Shown: positions 35,618-44,027 of the stretch, in pieces
Layout of the letters: the number at the start of each line of letters is the position of its first letter
Position numbering within the stretch: position 1 is the first letter of the stretch
Assembly: GCF_051020515.1 (NCBI RefSeq)
Contig: NZ_CP194857.1
Coordinates: 1,488,001 to 1,552,000 of the forward strand
Direction: 5' to 3'
DNA from: CALKWS01 sp051020515
GTDB taxonomy: Bacteria > Actinomycetota > Actinomycetes > Actinomycetales > Beutenbergiaceae
DNA: 64,000 bases
The notes under the pieces: model-generated
Database searches by the model: none
Seen by the model: only the letters and a program-made list of their open reading frames with translations
What the model was told of the DNA's origin: nothing
Program-made: the position numbers and the translations under genes

Positions 35618-36910
35618 ATGAAATCGCCGGTATCAGATTACTTGGACGAGGTACTGAACGAGTGTGCCGATATCGCCGTCGGGCACGTGGCCGACTACAT
35701 CCCGCAACTGTCGGAAGTGGATCCGTCGCTGTATGCGTTGGCGGTGTGCACGGTGGACGGGCATCTCTACCACGTGGGCGATGCCGGGACGGAGTTCACG
35801 ATGCAGTCGATCGCCAAGCCGTTCACCTATGCGTTGGCGTTGCACGACCAGGGCTTGGAGGGGGTCCTGGAGAAGGTGGACGTGGAGCCGAGCGGGGAGG
35901 CCTACAACGAGATCTCCCTGGAGCCGGACTCCGGCCGCCCCCGCAACCCGATGATCAATGCCGGAGCGCTGGCCACCTACGCGCTGGTGCACGGCTCCGA
36001 TGCTGCGCACCGCCGGCAGCGGGTCCTGGACTTCTACAGCGCCGTGGCCGGGCGGGACCTGGAACTGAACGGGGACGTGCTGGACTCCGAACTGAAGACC
36101 GCCTTCCGCAACCGGGCCATCGCCTACCTGCTGCGCAATGCCGAGATCATCGGTGGCGACCCCGGTGAGGTGGTCGACGGCTACAGCGCCCAGTGCTCGG
36201 TCTCGGTGACCGTGGACGATCTGGCGGTGATGGCCGCGACCCTGGCCAACGGAGGGGTGAACCCCGTGACGCACGCACACGTGGTCGAGCCCGGGGCGGC
36301 GCGCCAGACGCTGAGCGTGATGCTCACCTGCGGCATGTACGACTCCGCCGGCGACTGGGTCACCTCGGTGGGCATCCCGGCCAAGAGCGGGGTCTCGGGG
36401 GCGATCCTGGGCGTGCTACCGGGCCAGGTGGGCATCGCGGTGTACTCCCCGCCGCTGGACAAGCACGGGAACAGCGTGCGCGGCGTGGTCACCTTCGAAC
36501 GACTCTCCGCGGACATGGGACTGCACATCATGTCCGGACCCAAGGCCACCTCGGGGGTGATGTCGGAGGCCTACGTGGCCGACCTCGCCGATGGGGCGGG
36601 CCAGGTGAGCGTGTATGAGATCCAGGGCGACATCCGCTTTGCCGGGGCGGAACTGATCGCGCGGGAGTTCATCGACAATCCGCCGCAGACGTCCCGGGTG
36701 ATGATCGACGTGTCCCGGGCCGGGGGGTTCGACGACGTCGCACGCCGGATCGTCCGGGAGGTGCTCCGGCGCCTGATGAGCCAGCAGGACAGGGACGTGT
36801 ACCTGGTGGACCCGGATGAGTACCTGGGCGCCTACTCCGAGGAGGAACCGGGTGATGGTGCCGACGTGCCGGAGATGCTGGCGGAGGCCGGCGATCTGAT
36901 CAACGAGTGA
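35618..36910 (+). CDS. glsA: Glutaminase with C-terminal STAS domain
   Basis: Glutaminase A, which deaminates glutamine to glutamate and ammonia in the cytoplasm, 430 residues. The catalytic Ser64-x-x-Lys67 dyad lies in TMQSIAKPFTYAL. The family segments NEISLEPDSGRPRNPMINAGA and SELKTAFRNRAIAYLLR are present, with CGMYDSAGDWVTSVGIPAKSGVSGAI near residue 250. Residues from about 330 form a STAS-like domain (QVSVYEIQGDIRFAGAELI), an arrangement found in several bacterial glutaminases and thought to be regulatory. I chose the ATG at 35618. The gene stands alone, divergent from the CPBP gene. Confidence 0.95.
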   Translation: MKSPVSDYLDEVLNECADIAVGHVADYIPQLSEVDPSLYALAVCTVDGHLYHVGDAGTEFTMQSIAKPFTYALALHDQGLEGVLEKVDVEPSGEAYNEISLEPDSGRPRNPMINAGALATYALVHGSDAAHRRQRVLDFYSAVAGRDLELNGDVLDSELKTAFRNRAIAYLLRNAEIIGGDPGEVVDGYSAQCSVSVTVDDLAVMAATLANGGVNPVTHAHVVEPGAARQTLSVMLTCGMYDSAGDWVTSVGIPAKSGVSGAILGVLPGQVGIAVYSPPLDKHGNSVRGVVTFERLSADMGLHIMSGPKATSGVMSEAYVADLADGAGQVSVYEIQGDIRFAGAELIAREFIDNPPQTSRVMIDVSRAGGFDDVARRIVREVLRRLMSQQDRDVYLVDPDEYLGAYSEEEPGDGADVPEMLAEAGDLINE

Positions 36911-36940
36911 ACCTCCGGCGATACCGTACGGACGGGTCCC

Positions 36941-37276
36941 TCAGGACCGCACCATGCGGGCGATCGCGGCGGTGGCCTCAGCCACCTTCTCCTTGCCCTC
37001 TTCGGGGGATGAGCGCGCGGCGTCGACCACGCAGTGCTCCATGTGGTCCTCCAGCAGGCCAAGACCCACCGCCTGCAGCGCCCTGGTCACCGCGGAGATC
37101 TGGGTCAGCACGTCGATGCAGTACGTGTCGGACTCCACCATCCGGGCGATCCCGCGGACCTGGCCCTCGACCCGGCGCAACCGCCTGAGGTAGGCGTCCT
37201 TCTCCGCGTCATACCCGTGCGGGGCCGTGGGTTCGGCTGCGGCGCCTGCGTTCGAGGTCTCGACAGTGTGAGTCAT
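36941..37276 (-). CDS. csoR: CsoR-type copper-sensing repressor
   Basis: A DUF156/CsoR-family all-helical repressor of 111 residues. Counting from the ATG at 37276, the Cu(I) ligands are Cys53, His78 and Cys82, with exactly the 25- and 4-residue spacing of Mycobacterium tuberculosis CsoR (C36, H61, C65). The YLRRLRRVEGQVRGIARMV helix is the usual DNA-binding face. The alternative start at 37285 would leave a GGAGGG site no spacing; the chosen start gives 9 nt. The family represses copper-export genes until Cu(I) binds. Here no copper ATPase or chaperone lies beside it; the gene is divergent from a DUF2330 protein with a CsoR-like operator between them. Confidence 0.92.
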   Translation of the reverse strand: MTHTVETSNAGAAAEPTAPHGYDAEKDAYLRRLRRVEGQVRGIARMVESDTYCIDVLTQISAVTRALQAVGLGLLEDHMEHCVVDAARSSPEEGKEKVAEATAAIARMVRS

Positions 37277-37309
37277 AACGCACATCCCTCCAGGTCAGCG
37301 CAATGCGTA

Positions 37310-37324
37310 TACCCCCACAGGGTA
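37310..37324. promoter_or_regulatory. CsoR operator
   Basis: TACCC at 37310-37314 and GGGTA at 37320-37324 form an inverted repeat across a 5-base centre, inside GTATACCCCCACAGGGTACC. The G/C-tract palindrome flanked by T-A and A-T is the typical CsoR/RcnR-class operator. It lies 34 bp upstream of the csoR start and about 117 bp before the divergent DUF2330 gene, so it fits autoregulation and possibly control of the neighbour. Confidence 0.65.
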
Positions 37325-37440
37325 CCACGCGTGATCCTCGCCACGCCTCCGGCTACGGAAAGGTCACGATCGGTCCACCGGCGGTCTCAATCCGGTATCA
37401 GGCCGCTCCGTCCTCGCGGAATGCGCTTAACGTACCGTGC

Positions 37441-38559
37441 ATGTGCCCACCGCTGACGCCGCTACGACGAGTGGTCGTGACGACCCTCGTCACGATGCTG
37501 CTGGCGGCGCTGCTGGTCCTGGTGCCGGGTGCGGCGCGGGCATGTGCGTGCGGGGCGTTCGTGAGCGCCGAGGACGCCGAGGTGCAGGTGCAGCGCGAGG
37601 TCGCCGCGATCAGTTGGGACGGCCAGACCGAACGGATCGTGATGTCGCTGTCGGCGCTGTCGAACTCGGGTGAGGCCGCGCTGCTGGTGCCAACCCCGGC
37701 CCCCGCGCAGGTGGCACTGGCCGAGGAAGGGCTCTTCGAGGCGCTGGAGGAGGTCATCGCCCCGGAGGTGGAGGTGAGTTACTACTGGTGGCCGCGCTCG
37801 GATGAGGGCGATGGCAGTCCGACGTCCGGCTCCGACGTGGCGGTGCTGGAGCAGGTGGATCTGGGCCCGGTGGAGGCCAGCGTGCTCAGTGCCTCCGATC
37901 CCGACGAACTGGCCCGGTGGCTGGCCGAGCACGAGTACGTCATGGACGACGCTCTCGCCGCCGCGGTGGCACCGTACGTGAGTGAGGGCTGGTACTACGT
38001 GGCGGTGCGGATGACGGCGGATCAGAGCCTCTCCGGGCAACTGCCTCCGCTGGACATCACCTTCGACTCCTCCTCGGTGGTCTATCCGATGCGGATGTCC
38101 GCCGCAGCAACCACCCCCCAGCACGTGCGCACCTACGTCTTCGCCGACCAGCGCATGACACGCGCCGACGCCAGCGCCCAGAGCACCACCGTGAACCTGC
38201 GCTTCGCCGGCTCCCCGGACCCGGCCGCCGTGACCAACGGCACCCTGTCCGAACTGCTCGAGGCCGGACCGTACCTGACCGTGGTGGACCAGTCGTTCTA
38301 CTCCCCGGGCGCGCAGGTGGTCTCCGACTTCGTGTTCGAGCGCTCCAGCAACGGGGGCGACCACCGGGAGGTGGTGGTCGAGGAGCGGCTGCTGCTCATC
38401 GCCGGGCTGCCCGCCGGGCCACTCGCCCTCGGTGCCGGGCTGTTCGTGCTGGTTGTGGGGGGCTTGGGCCTGGTGTGGTGGCGACGACGCTCCGCCAGCC
38501 CCGTCCCGCAGCGGGCATCGACCTGCCCTACCGAGACCCCCGCCCCCGTCGAGACCTGA
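37441..38559 (+). CDS. DUF2330 secreted/membrane-anchored protein
   Basis: A 372-residue exported protein with a signal peptide (RRVVVTTLVTMLLAALLVLVP then GAARA) and a C-terminal anchor (GAGLFVLVVGGLGLVWW followed by RRRR-type residues), so the body is outside the membrane. The mature start CACGAFVSAEDAEVQVQREV and the pattern LVPTPAPAQVALAEEGLFEALEE, with VSYYWWPR, match DUF2330, a family of unknown function with conserved cysteines near the start. I chose the ATG at 37441; longer in-frame starts would add no conserved residues. The CsoR operator upstream suggests possible copper-linked expression, although a copper-binding role is only a guess from the N-terminal Cys-x-Cys. Confidence 0.75.
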   Translation: MCPPLTPLRRVVVTTLVTMLLAALLVLVPGAARACACGAFVSAEDAEVQVQREVAAISWDGQTERIVMSLSALSNSGEAALLVPTPAPAQVALAEEGLFEALEEVIAPEVEVSYYWWPRSDEGDGSPTSGSDVAVLEQVDLGPVEASVLSASDPDELARWLAEHEYVMDDALAAAVAPYVSEGWYYVAVRMTADQSLSGQLPPLDITFDSSSVVYPMRMSAAATTPQHVRTYVFADQRMTRADASAQSTTVNLRFAGSPDPAAVTNGTLSELLEAGPYLTVVDQSFYSPGAQVVSDFVFERSSNGGDHREVVVEERLLLIAGLPAGPLALGAGLFVLVVGGLGLVWWRRRSASPVPQRASTCPTETPAPVET

Positions 38560-38655
38560 CCGGCGGCCCCGTCCGGTCCTGCTGGGTCCGCCTGGCCCTG
38601 CTGGGCCCGTGCGGAGCAACTGAGCGCCCGCTCCAGGTGTGCGACAACTGCGCAC

Positions 38656-40089
38656 TCATTCCAGGTGCGCGACCAGTTGCGCGGCCAGACCGGTGTAGGT
38701 GGCGGGGGTGAGGTCCAGCAACCGGGACCGGACCTCCTCGGGCAGACCGAGGTCGGCGATGAAGGCCCGCATCGCCCCACCGTCCACCCGCCGACCCCGC
38801 GTCAGTTCCTTCAGGCGCTCGTACGGGTCGGCCATGCCCTGGGCACCGGCCACCGAGGCGGCCCGCATCGCCGACTGCACCGCCTCGCCAAGCACCTCCC
38901 AGTTGCCGTCCAGGTCCTGCGCCATGGCCTCGGCCGATACGTCCAACCCGGCCAGGCCGCGGCGCACGTTGTCCAGCGCGAGCACCGAGTGCCCCAGCCC
39001 CACCCCGATGTTGCGCTGGGTAGTGGAATCGGTCAGGTCCCGCTGCAGCCGGGAGGTGACCAGGGTCGCAGACAGGGTGTCCAACAGCGCGCAAGAGACT
39101 TCCAGGTTCGCTTCGGCGTTCTCGAACCGGATCGGGTTCACCTTGTGCGGCATCGTGGAGGATCCGGTGGAGCCCTGGGCGGAGAGGCGCTGGGTGAAGT
39201 AGCCCAGCGAGATGTACGTCCAGACGTCGGTGGCCAGGTTGTGCAGGACCCGGTTGAACCGGGCGATGTCGCCATAGAGTTCGGCCTGCCAGTCGTGGCT
39301 TTCGATCTGTGTCGTCAGCGGGTTCCAGGTCAGGCCCAGGTGCTCCACGAACGTCTTAGCCACCTGCTCCCAGTCGGTCTGAGGCACCGAGATGACGTGG
39401 GCGCCGTAGGTGCCGGTGGCGCCGTTGATCTTGCCCAGGTACTGCGCGGAGTCCACGCGGCGCAGTTGGCGGCGCAACCGGTGGGCCAGCACGGCCAGCT
39501 CCTTCCCGAGGGTCACCGGGGTGGCGGCCTGTCCATGGGTGCGGGCCAGCATCGGCACCTCGGCGTGCTCACGGGCCATCTGCGCAAGGTCGTCGGTCAC
39601 CTGGCGCGCGGCGGGCAGCCACACCGCCCTGATCGCGCTGCGCACGGTGAGGGCATAGGCGAGGTTGTTGATGTCCTCGCTGGTGCAGAAGATGTGCACG
39701 ATCTCGCTGGTGTCCGGGAGAACCGTCTCCGGTCCCAGGTGCTCCGGGGAGGCGGCCAGGCGCCGCTTGAGGAAGTACTCCACCGCCTTGACATCGTGAC
39801 GGGTCTCGGCCTCGATGCCGGCCAGCTCGGCGATCTCCGCAGCGCCGAAGCCGGCCGGGATGGCACGCAGGTAGTCCACTTCGGCCGTGCTCAGGCGCGG
39901 TGCCCCCGGTAGGGCCCCGACGCTGCTCAGGTGGATCAACCACTCCACCTCCACGTGCACCCTGGCCCGGTTCAGTGCGGCTTCGGACAGGTGGTCCACC
40001 AACGGGGCGGCGGCGGCACGGTAGCGTCCGTCCAGGGGTCCGAGGGCGATCGAGGGTTCCAGGTCGGCCAGTCGCACGGAGAAGTCCAT
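38656..40089 (-). CDS. purB: Adenylosuccinate lyase
   Basis: Adenylosuccinate lyase of 477 residues, which removes fumarate from SAICAR and from adenylosuccinate in purine synthesis. It is the longer E. coli PurB type. The signature loop is SSTMPHKVNPIRFENAE. The other conserved regions are TRHDVKAVEYFLKRRL, SEDINNLAYAL, ARTHGQAATPVTLGKEL and INGATGTYGAH. I chose the ATG at 40089 (MDFSVRLADLE), which matches the start of other family members; earlier in-frame codons to 40308 lack family similarity. It is downstream of the fructosamine-kinase-like gene by 169 bp in the same direction. Confidence 0.96.
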   Translation of the reverse strand: MDFSVRLADLEPSIALGPLDGRYRAAAAPLVDHLSEAALNRARVHVEVEWLIHLSSVGALPGAPRLSTAEVDYLRAIPAGFGAAEIAELAGIEAETRHDVKAVEYFLKRRLAASPEHLGPETVLPDTSEIVHIFCTSEDINNLAYALTVRSAIRAVWLPAARQVTDDLAQMAREHAEVPMLARTHGQAATPVTLGKELAVLAHRLRRQLRRVDSAQYLGKINGATGTYGAHVISVPQTDWEQVAKTFVEHLGLTWNPLTTQIESHDWQAELYGDIARFNRVLHNLATDVWTYISLGYFTQRLSAQGSTGSSTMPHKVNPIRFENAEANLEVSCALLDTLSATLVTSRLQRDLTDSTTQRNIGVGLGHSVLALDNVRRGLAGLDVSAEAMAQDLDGNWEVLGEAVQSAMRAASVAGAQGMADPYERLKELTRGRRVDGGAMRAFIADLGLPEEVRSRLLDLTPATYTGLAAQLVAHLE

Positions 40090-40258
40090 GGGACACATCT
40101 TCCCAGAGGCGGTGCACGGCGGTGGACCGGCGTGGCGAGGCCGACCACATGGTCGGCCGGCCGGGAGCATGTCCGGGGGCGCGGGCGGCTGGCGCCGGTG
40201 GTCGGGGCGTGCCGTCGAGGGTGCACGCCCCGGGTGGAGGAACGGTGCTCGGTGCGCC

Positions 40259-41035
40259 TCAGGCGTAGGGCTGCGCCGCGGAGACCGCGGCTTCGGCGTA
40301 CCCACCACCGAACAGCACCGTGTGCACCCGCAGCGGGTTCAACTGGTGCAGCGACACGCGCTCCTGCCACCCCGGGGCCAGGGCCGAGACCTCCTGGTAG
40401 CCGGTGAGGACCCGCTCCAGGTGAGCGAGCCCGAACAGGTCCAGCATCGCCAGGTCGGTCTCGGCGTGCCCACCGTGGGCGGTGGGATCGATCAGCACCG
40501 CCGACCCGTCGCGGGCATCCCAGAGCACGTTGCCGTTCCACAGGTCCCCGTGCAGGCGGGCGGCACCCTGTACGAGGTCGGGCTGGTCATGGTCGAGGTC
40601 ACCGGCGACCAGCCGCTCGACGACCCGCTCGATCACCGCCGCACCGTCCGAACCGATCCTGCCCTGCTCCACGGCTCTGCGCAGGAAGGGCAGCACCCGG
40701 TGGTGGGCGTAGAACTCACCCCACCCGGTGGCCTCGGCCGGCCCGGGCGCCGGCGGTAGCGGGGCCTGACCCATGTAACCGGGGGTGTCGCCGGGGATGA
40801 ACCCGAAGTACGGCGCACCCGCGGCATGGGTGCGAGCCAGGTTCGCGCCGAAGTCGGCCGCGGCCTCCGGCGCGGCCGGCCCGGAGTCGATCCGTTCCAA
40901 CTCCAGCCGGCCCGGGCCCACCGAGACCACCTGCGCCACCCGTACCCCGTCCTCGGCCCGGCCCAGCCACCGGAGCCCGTCGGCCTCGAAACAGGCCGCG
41001 TGCGGGGCGGGGAAGCGGGTCTTGGTCCAGGTCAC
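40259..41035 (-). CDS. Fructosamine kinase family protein (kinase-like fold)
   Basis: A 258-residue protein of the fructosamine/ketosamine-3-kinase family, an APH-like kinase fold that phosphorylates sugar-protein adducts so they fall apart. The catalytic loop is RLHGDLWNGNVLWD and the metal-binding segment IDPTAHGGHAETDLAMLDLFG, both canonical. GWGEFYAHHRVLPFLRRAV is the typical helix of this family. The GTG start at 41035 overlaps the stop of the tyrosine-phosphatase gene (GTGA), a pairing common in actinobacteria and likely to link deglycation and phosphate removal. It is cytoplasmic and has no frame break. Confidence 0.92.
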   Translation of the reverse strand: MTWTKTRFPAPHAACFEADGLRWLGRAEDGVRVAQVVSVGPGRLELERIDSGPAAPEAAADFGANLARTHAAGAPYFGFIPGDTPGYMGQAPLPPAPGPAEATGWGEFYAHHRVLPFLRRAVEQGRIGSDGAAVIERVVERLVAGDLDHDQPDLVQGAARLHGDLWNGNVLWDARDGSAVLIDPTAHGGHAETDLAMLDLFGLAHLERVLTGYQEVSALAPGWQERVSLHQLNPLRVHTVLFGGGYAEAAVSAAQPYA

Positions 41036-41526
41036 GGTAGCTGGCCGCGCACGTACTCCACCACACCGGGCACAGCGGCGGTGACCGCCTGGTAGGTCAG
41101 GGTGAAGTCCCGCTCGTCGCCGTAGTAGGGGTCGGCCAGGTTCAGGTCCGCATCGACGCGGGCCTGCTCATCGAAGCTACGGAACAGGTGCACCCGCTCC
41201 GCGGCCTGCTCATCGGGGGCCATCGCGACCAGGTCCCGGTAGTGGCCCACGTCCGCGGCCAGGATCAGATCGGAGTCGGTGAACGCCTCGGCCAGGAACT
41301 GGCGGGCGGAGTGCACCGGGAAGGAGTGCCCGGCACCCTCCAGGACTGCGCGGGCACGGTGATCCATGTCATGCCCCAGGTGCCAGTCGCCGGTCCCGGC
41401 GGAGCCCACCTGGACGCGATCATCCAACCCGGCTTCGGAGAAGGCTTCGCGCAGGAGGACCTCCGCGATCGGGGAGCGGCAGATGTTTCCCGTGCAGACG
41501 ACGGTCACGGTGTAGGGCTTGGACAT
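41032..41526 (-). CDS. Low-molecular-weight protein-tyrosine phosphatase
   Basis: A 164-residue LMW-PTPase. The active-site P-loop is VCTGNICRSP with Cys11 as nucleophile and Arg17 as phosphate ligand, and the general acid Asp lies in the C-terminal ADPYYGDERDF motif. VGSAGTGDWHLGHDMDHRA fits the family helix. It removes phosphate from tyrosine (sometimes arginine) of proteins, often in cell-envelope polysaccharide control. I chose the ATG at 41526. It is the first gene of a pair with the fructosamine-kinase-like gene, which follows with a 4-nt overlap. Confidence 0.94.
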   Translation of the reverse strand: MSKPYTVTVVCTGNICRSPIAEVLLREAFSEAGLDDRVQVGSAGTGDWHLGHDMDHRARAVLEGAGHSFPVHSARQFLAEAFTDSDLILAADVGHYRDLVAMAPDEQAAERVHLFRSFDEQARVDADLNLADPYYGDERDFTLTYQAVTAAVPGVVEYVRGQLP

Positions 41527-41711
41527 ACCCCCATTGTGCTCCTCGGGGCGCCGATGTCGACGCCCCGGGTGGCTCTGCGTGTCCTGCGCCCGGCATCCGC
41601 AGGCCCGCATGGGGCGAGCCGGTATCCACAGGGCACGGCGGGCAAGCACGTTCAGATGGTCCGGCGTTCTAGCCTGCCGGCACCGGAGCAGCGAACACCG
41701 AGGGGGCAGCC

Positions 41712-41978
41712 GTGGGAGGTCTGCAGCCGTTACCGTCGGCGACATGGTTGCTGGGCGCGGCCGGGCACCATGCCGAGCAGGCGAGGCTGTTGCTGACGCT
41801 CGCCGGCACCGGTGACTGGCGCGGCCATGCCGCCGCCACCGCCTACGCCTACCGGTTGTCCTCGCTGGCGCGAGCGGTGACGGCCCTGGCTGATGAACTC
41901 GCCACTGCGGGGTGGTCGGCCGGCGCGCACGAGAATGAGTTGCGCGTCGTCCAGGCGCAGTACGGGCAGGCACGATGA
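41712..41978 (+). CDS. Small helical protein, possibly ESX/WXG100-like
   Basis: An 88-residue protein, GTG start at 41712. It is almost entirely helical and Ala-rich (GHHAEQARLLLTLAGTGDW, AAATAYAYRLSSLARAVTALADELATAGW), with two W-x-x-like positions (GTGDWRG and AGWSAG) separated by a predicted turn, which resembles the helix-turn-helix of WXG100-type secretion partners. It is followed 31 bp later by a hydrolase gene whose N-terminus is also helical. The assignment to the ESX/WXG family is by general shape only and is weak. No signal peptide is present. Confidence 0.5.
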   Translation: MGGLQPLPSATWLLGAAGHHAEQARLLLTLAGTGDWRGHAAATAYAYRLSSLARAVTALADELATAGWSAGAHENELRVVQAQYGQAR

Positions 41979-42009
41979 CCATCGTGTCTGTCGGCACCGG
42001 TGGTGCCGC

Positions 42010-43479
42010 GTGAGGATCGAGCCGGTGGCCGATGTGCCGTTGTGGGATTCCACGGCCGCGCATGCCAGCGAGCAACTGACGGTGCACGGGGTTCGGGTGC
42101 AGGTGGATCCGGGCGAACTGCGCGCCCTGGCACACCAGATCAGCCGCGCGCAGGCCGAACTCGACCAGGCCCTGAACCACGCACGGAGGGCGGGGGCGAC
42201 CCTGGAGTCCACGATCCCGTACGCGCCGGTGAGTGGGAAGCGCGCGGCGGAGGCGGTGTGGACGGCGCTGGCCCGGCGCCCCGCGCTCAGTTCGGCGCTG
42301 ACCAGCCTGGCCGGGGATCTGCGTACCGCTGCCCGGGAGTACCTGGACCGTGAGCAGCGGGTGCGCCACTACATCAGCACCTACCAGGTGCCGCACCGGG
42401 GTCCGATGTGCCGGTCACCGCGTCCCCTCAGCGTCCGGGGCGCCTTCGGGGACCTGTTCGCCTACCCGGGTCGGGTGCTGGGGGCGATCCAGGGCACCGT
42501 GGTGGAGTCGGCGGTGAACCGACGTTGGTCGCCGTCGGGCGCCCAGACCGGGTACCTGTTGCGCGAACTGACCTCCATCTACGACGTCGGCGGTGCACTG
42601 CAGGGGGGAAGTTCGATCCAGGTCTTCGCCTCGGTGGTGAACCACGTCACCACCGCCGGGGTGAGCACTCGGGTGGCGAGTCGCAAGGTTGCGCCTCCGC
42701 CGATCCGGGCCGGGGCGTCCCCGAACCAGGGTTCGGCACCACGGGCCGGGGAGCATCCACCGCCGACCACTACCGTCACCGGCTTGGTCCGCAACATCGG
42801 TGCCCTCTACCCCGAGCGCGGCGCTGAGCCGGGCACCGTGCGCGTGGACCGGCTGGTTGCCCCCGATGGCACCGTGAGCTGGCAGGTGCTCGTTCCGGGC
42901 ACCCAGTCCCGGCACAGTTTCTGGAACGGGCCCTTTCCCAACGACTGGGCCTCCAACGTGCAGGTCTTCGCGCGGCAGGACTCTGCGGCGAGCGCGGCGG
43001 TGATCGCCGCGATGCGCGCCGCCGGGGTCGGGGCAGGTGAGGAGGTGCTGATCGCCGGTCACTCCCAGGGTGGTCTGGTGGCGGCGGACCTGGCGGCCCG
43101 CGAGGAGGTGCGCGGAGAGTTCGCGATCTCCTCGGTCCTGACCATCGGCGCCCCGGTGAACCACATCGAGATCCCCGAGGGTGTCGCCGTCCTGCAACTG
43201 GAACACACCGACGATCTCGTCACGGGGCCGGACGGTAGGCCCGCTCCCATCACGCCCGAGCGAACCACCGTGACCCGGGACGTCACCGCCGCATCGCCGT
43301 GGTACCGGGTAGGGGGTGTCACGCAGAGCCACGACATCCCGGCCTATGCCGAGACGGCGCACCTGGTCGATGCGAGCACCGACCCGGCGGTGCGGAACTG
43401 GCGGGCCGCCAGTTCCGGCATGCTCGATCCCCGCACCGAGGTCACCTCGACCTACGTCCAGTCCGTGCGGGTGCCCTGA
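42010..43479 (+). CDS. Alpha/beta hydrolase (lipase-like) with helical N-terminal domain
   Basis: A 489-residue protein from the GTG at 42010. Residues 1-110 are a helical region (GELRALAHQISRAQAELDQAL, AEAVWTALARRPALSSALTSLAGDL) like the partner domain of ESX substrates or lipoproteins. A Pro/Ala-rich linker follows, and from about residue 255 there is an alpha/beta hydrolase domain: the nucleophile elbow is IAGHSQGGLVAADLA (Ser352), and Asp/His candidates lie in the later LQLEHTDDLVTGPDG and DIPAYAETAHLVD segments. It probably hydrolyses an ester at the cell surface or in a target cell. It has no ordinary signal peptide, which would fit a non-Sec secretion route. It is convergent with the holin-like gene and follows the small helical gene. 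Confidence 0.7.
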   Translation: MRIEPVADVPLWDSTAAHASEQLTVHGVRVQVDPGELRALAHQISRAQAELDQALNHARRAGATLESTIPYAPVSGKRAAEAVWTALARRPALSSALTSLAGDLRTAAREYLDREQRVRHYISTYQVPHRGPMCRSPRPLSVRGAFGDLFAYPGRVLGAIQGTVVESAVNRRWSPSGAQTGYLLRELTSIYDVGGALQGGSSIQVFASVVNHVTTAGVSTRVASRKVAPPPIRAGASPNQGSAPRAGEHPPPTTTVTGLVRNIGALYPERGAEPGTVRVDRLVAPDGTVSWQVLVPGTQSRHSFWNGPFPNDWASNVQVFARQDSAASAAVIAAMRAAGVGAGEEVLIAGHSQGGLVAADLAAREEVRGEFAISSVLTIGAPVNHIEIPEGVAVLQLEHTDDLVTGPDGRPAPITPERTTVTRDVTAASPWYRVGGVTQSHDIPAYAETAHLVDASTDPAVRNWRAASSGMLDPRTEVTSTYVQSVRVP

Positions 43480-43533
43480 GTCAACCCGGCTGCCTGCCTG
43501 TCTGCGCGGGTGCGCCCACGAACCGCACCGGCC

Positions 43534-43929
43534 TCAGCGACGCCCGTTGGAGTTTCTCGACCCCGGGATCACCAGGCTCAGGATCAGGGTGATCACCGCG
43601 ATCAGGAGCGCGCCCAACACGGCCGTACCGAACCCGTCCACGTCCAGGCCCACCCCGACCAGTCCGCTGAGCCAGCTGGTCAGCATCAGCATCAGCGCGT
43701 TGACCACCAGGAAGAACAACCCCAGCGTGAGGATGTACAGCGGCAGCGAGATGATCTTCACCAAGGGCTTGACCAGGGTGTTCACCACCGTGAAGATCAG
43801 CGCGACCACGGCGACCACGAACAGGGTGTGCTGCCAGGAGCCGTCGCTTTCCACCTCGATCCCGTTGATCCACAGGGAGGCCACCCAGATGGCGAAACCG
43901 GAGATGATCAGTCGCAGGATGAAACGCAT
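43534..43929 (-). CDS. Phage-holin-family membrane protein (PF04020 type)
   Basis: A 131-residue membrane protein with four hydrophobic segments: FILRLIISGFAIWVASLWI, TLFVVAVVALIFTVVNTL, LGLFFLVVNALMLMLTSWL, and VLGALLIAVITLILSLVIP. VKPLVKIISLPLYILTLGLFF is the hallmark of this family, which is found in most actinobacteria and usually not part of a phage. No function is established. I chose the ATG at 43929. It is divergent from the aminotransferase gene, a frequent neighbourhood in related genomes. Confidence 0.85.
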   Translation of the reverse strand: MRFILRLIISGFAIWVASLWINGIEVESDGSWQHTLFVVAVVALIFTVVNTLVKPLVKIISLPLYILTLGLFFLVVNALMLMLTSWLSGLVGVGLDVDGFGTAVLGALLIAVITLILSLVIPGSRNSNGRR

Positions 43930-44027
43930 GGGCCCATTGTGGCACTGCGTGTTGCCGTGAGCACAGCACCTGGGCGAATACACGGCGAGCCGTCCCGCAG
44001 CTCGTGCCGGCCTGGCATGCTGGGCCC

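Noticed and set aside
43534..43929. Possible prophage remnant because of a holin-family protein
   Set aside because: PF04020 proteins are common chromosomal membrane proteins in actinobacteria. There is no integrase, terminase, capsid or lysis gene nearby.
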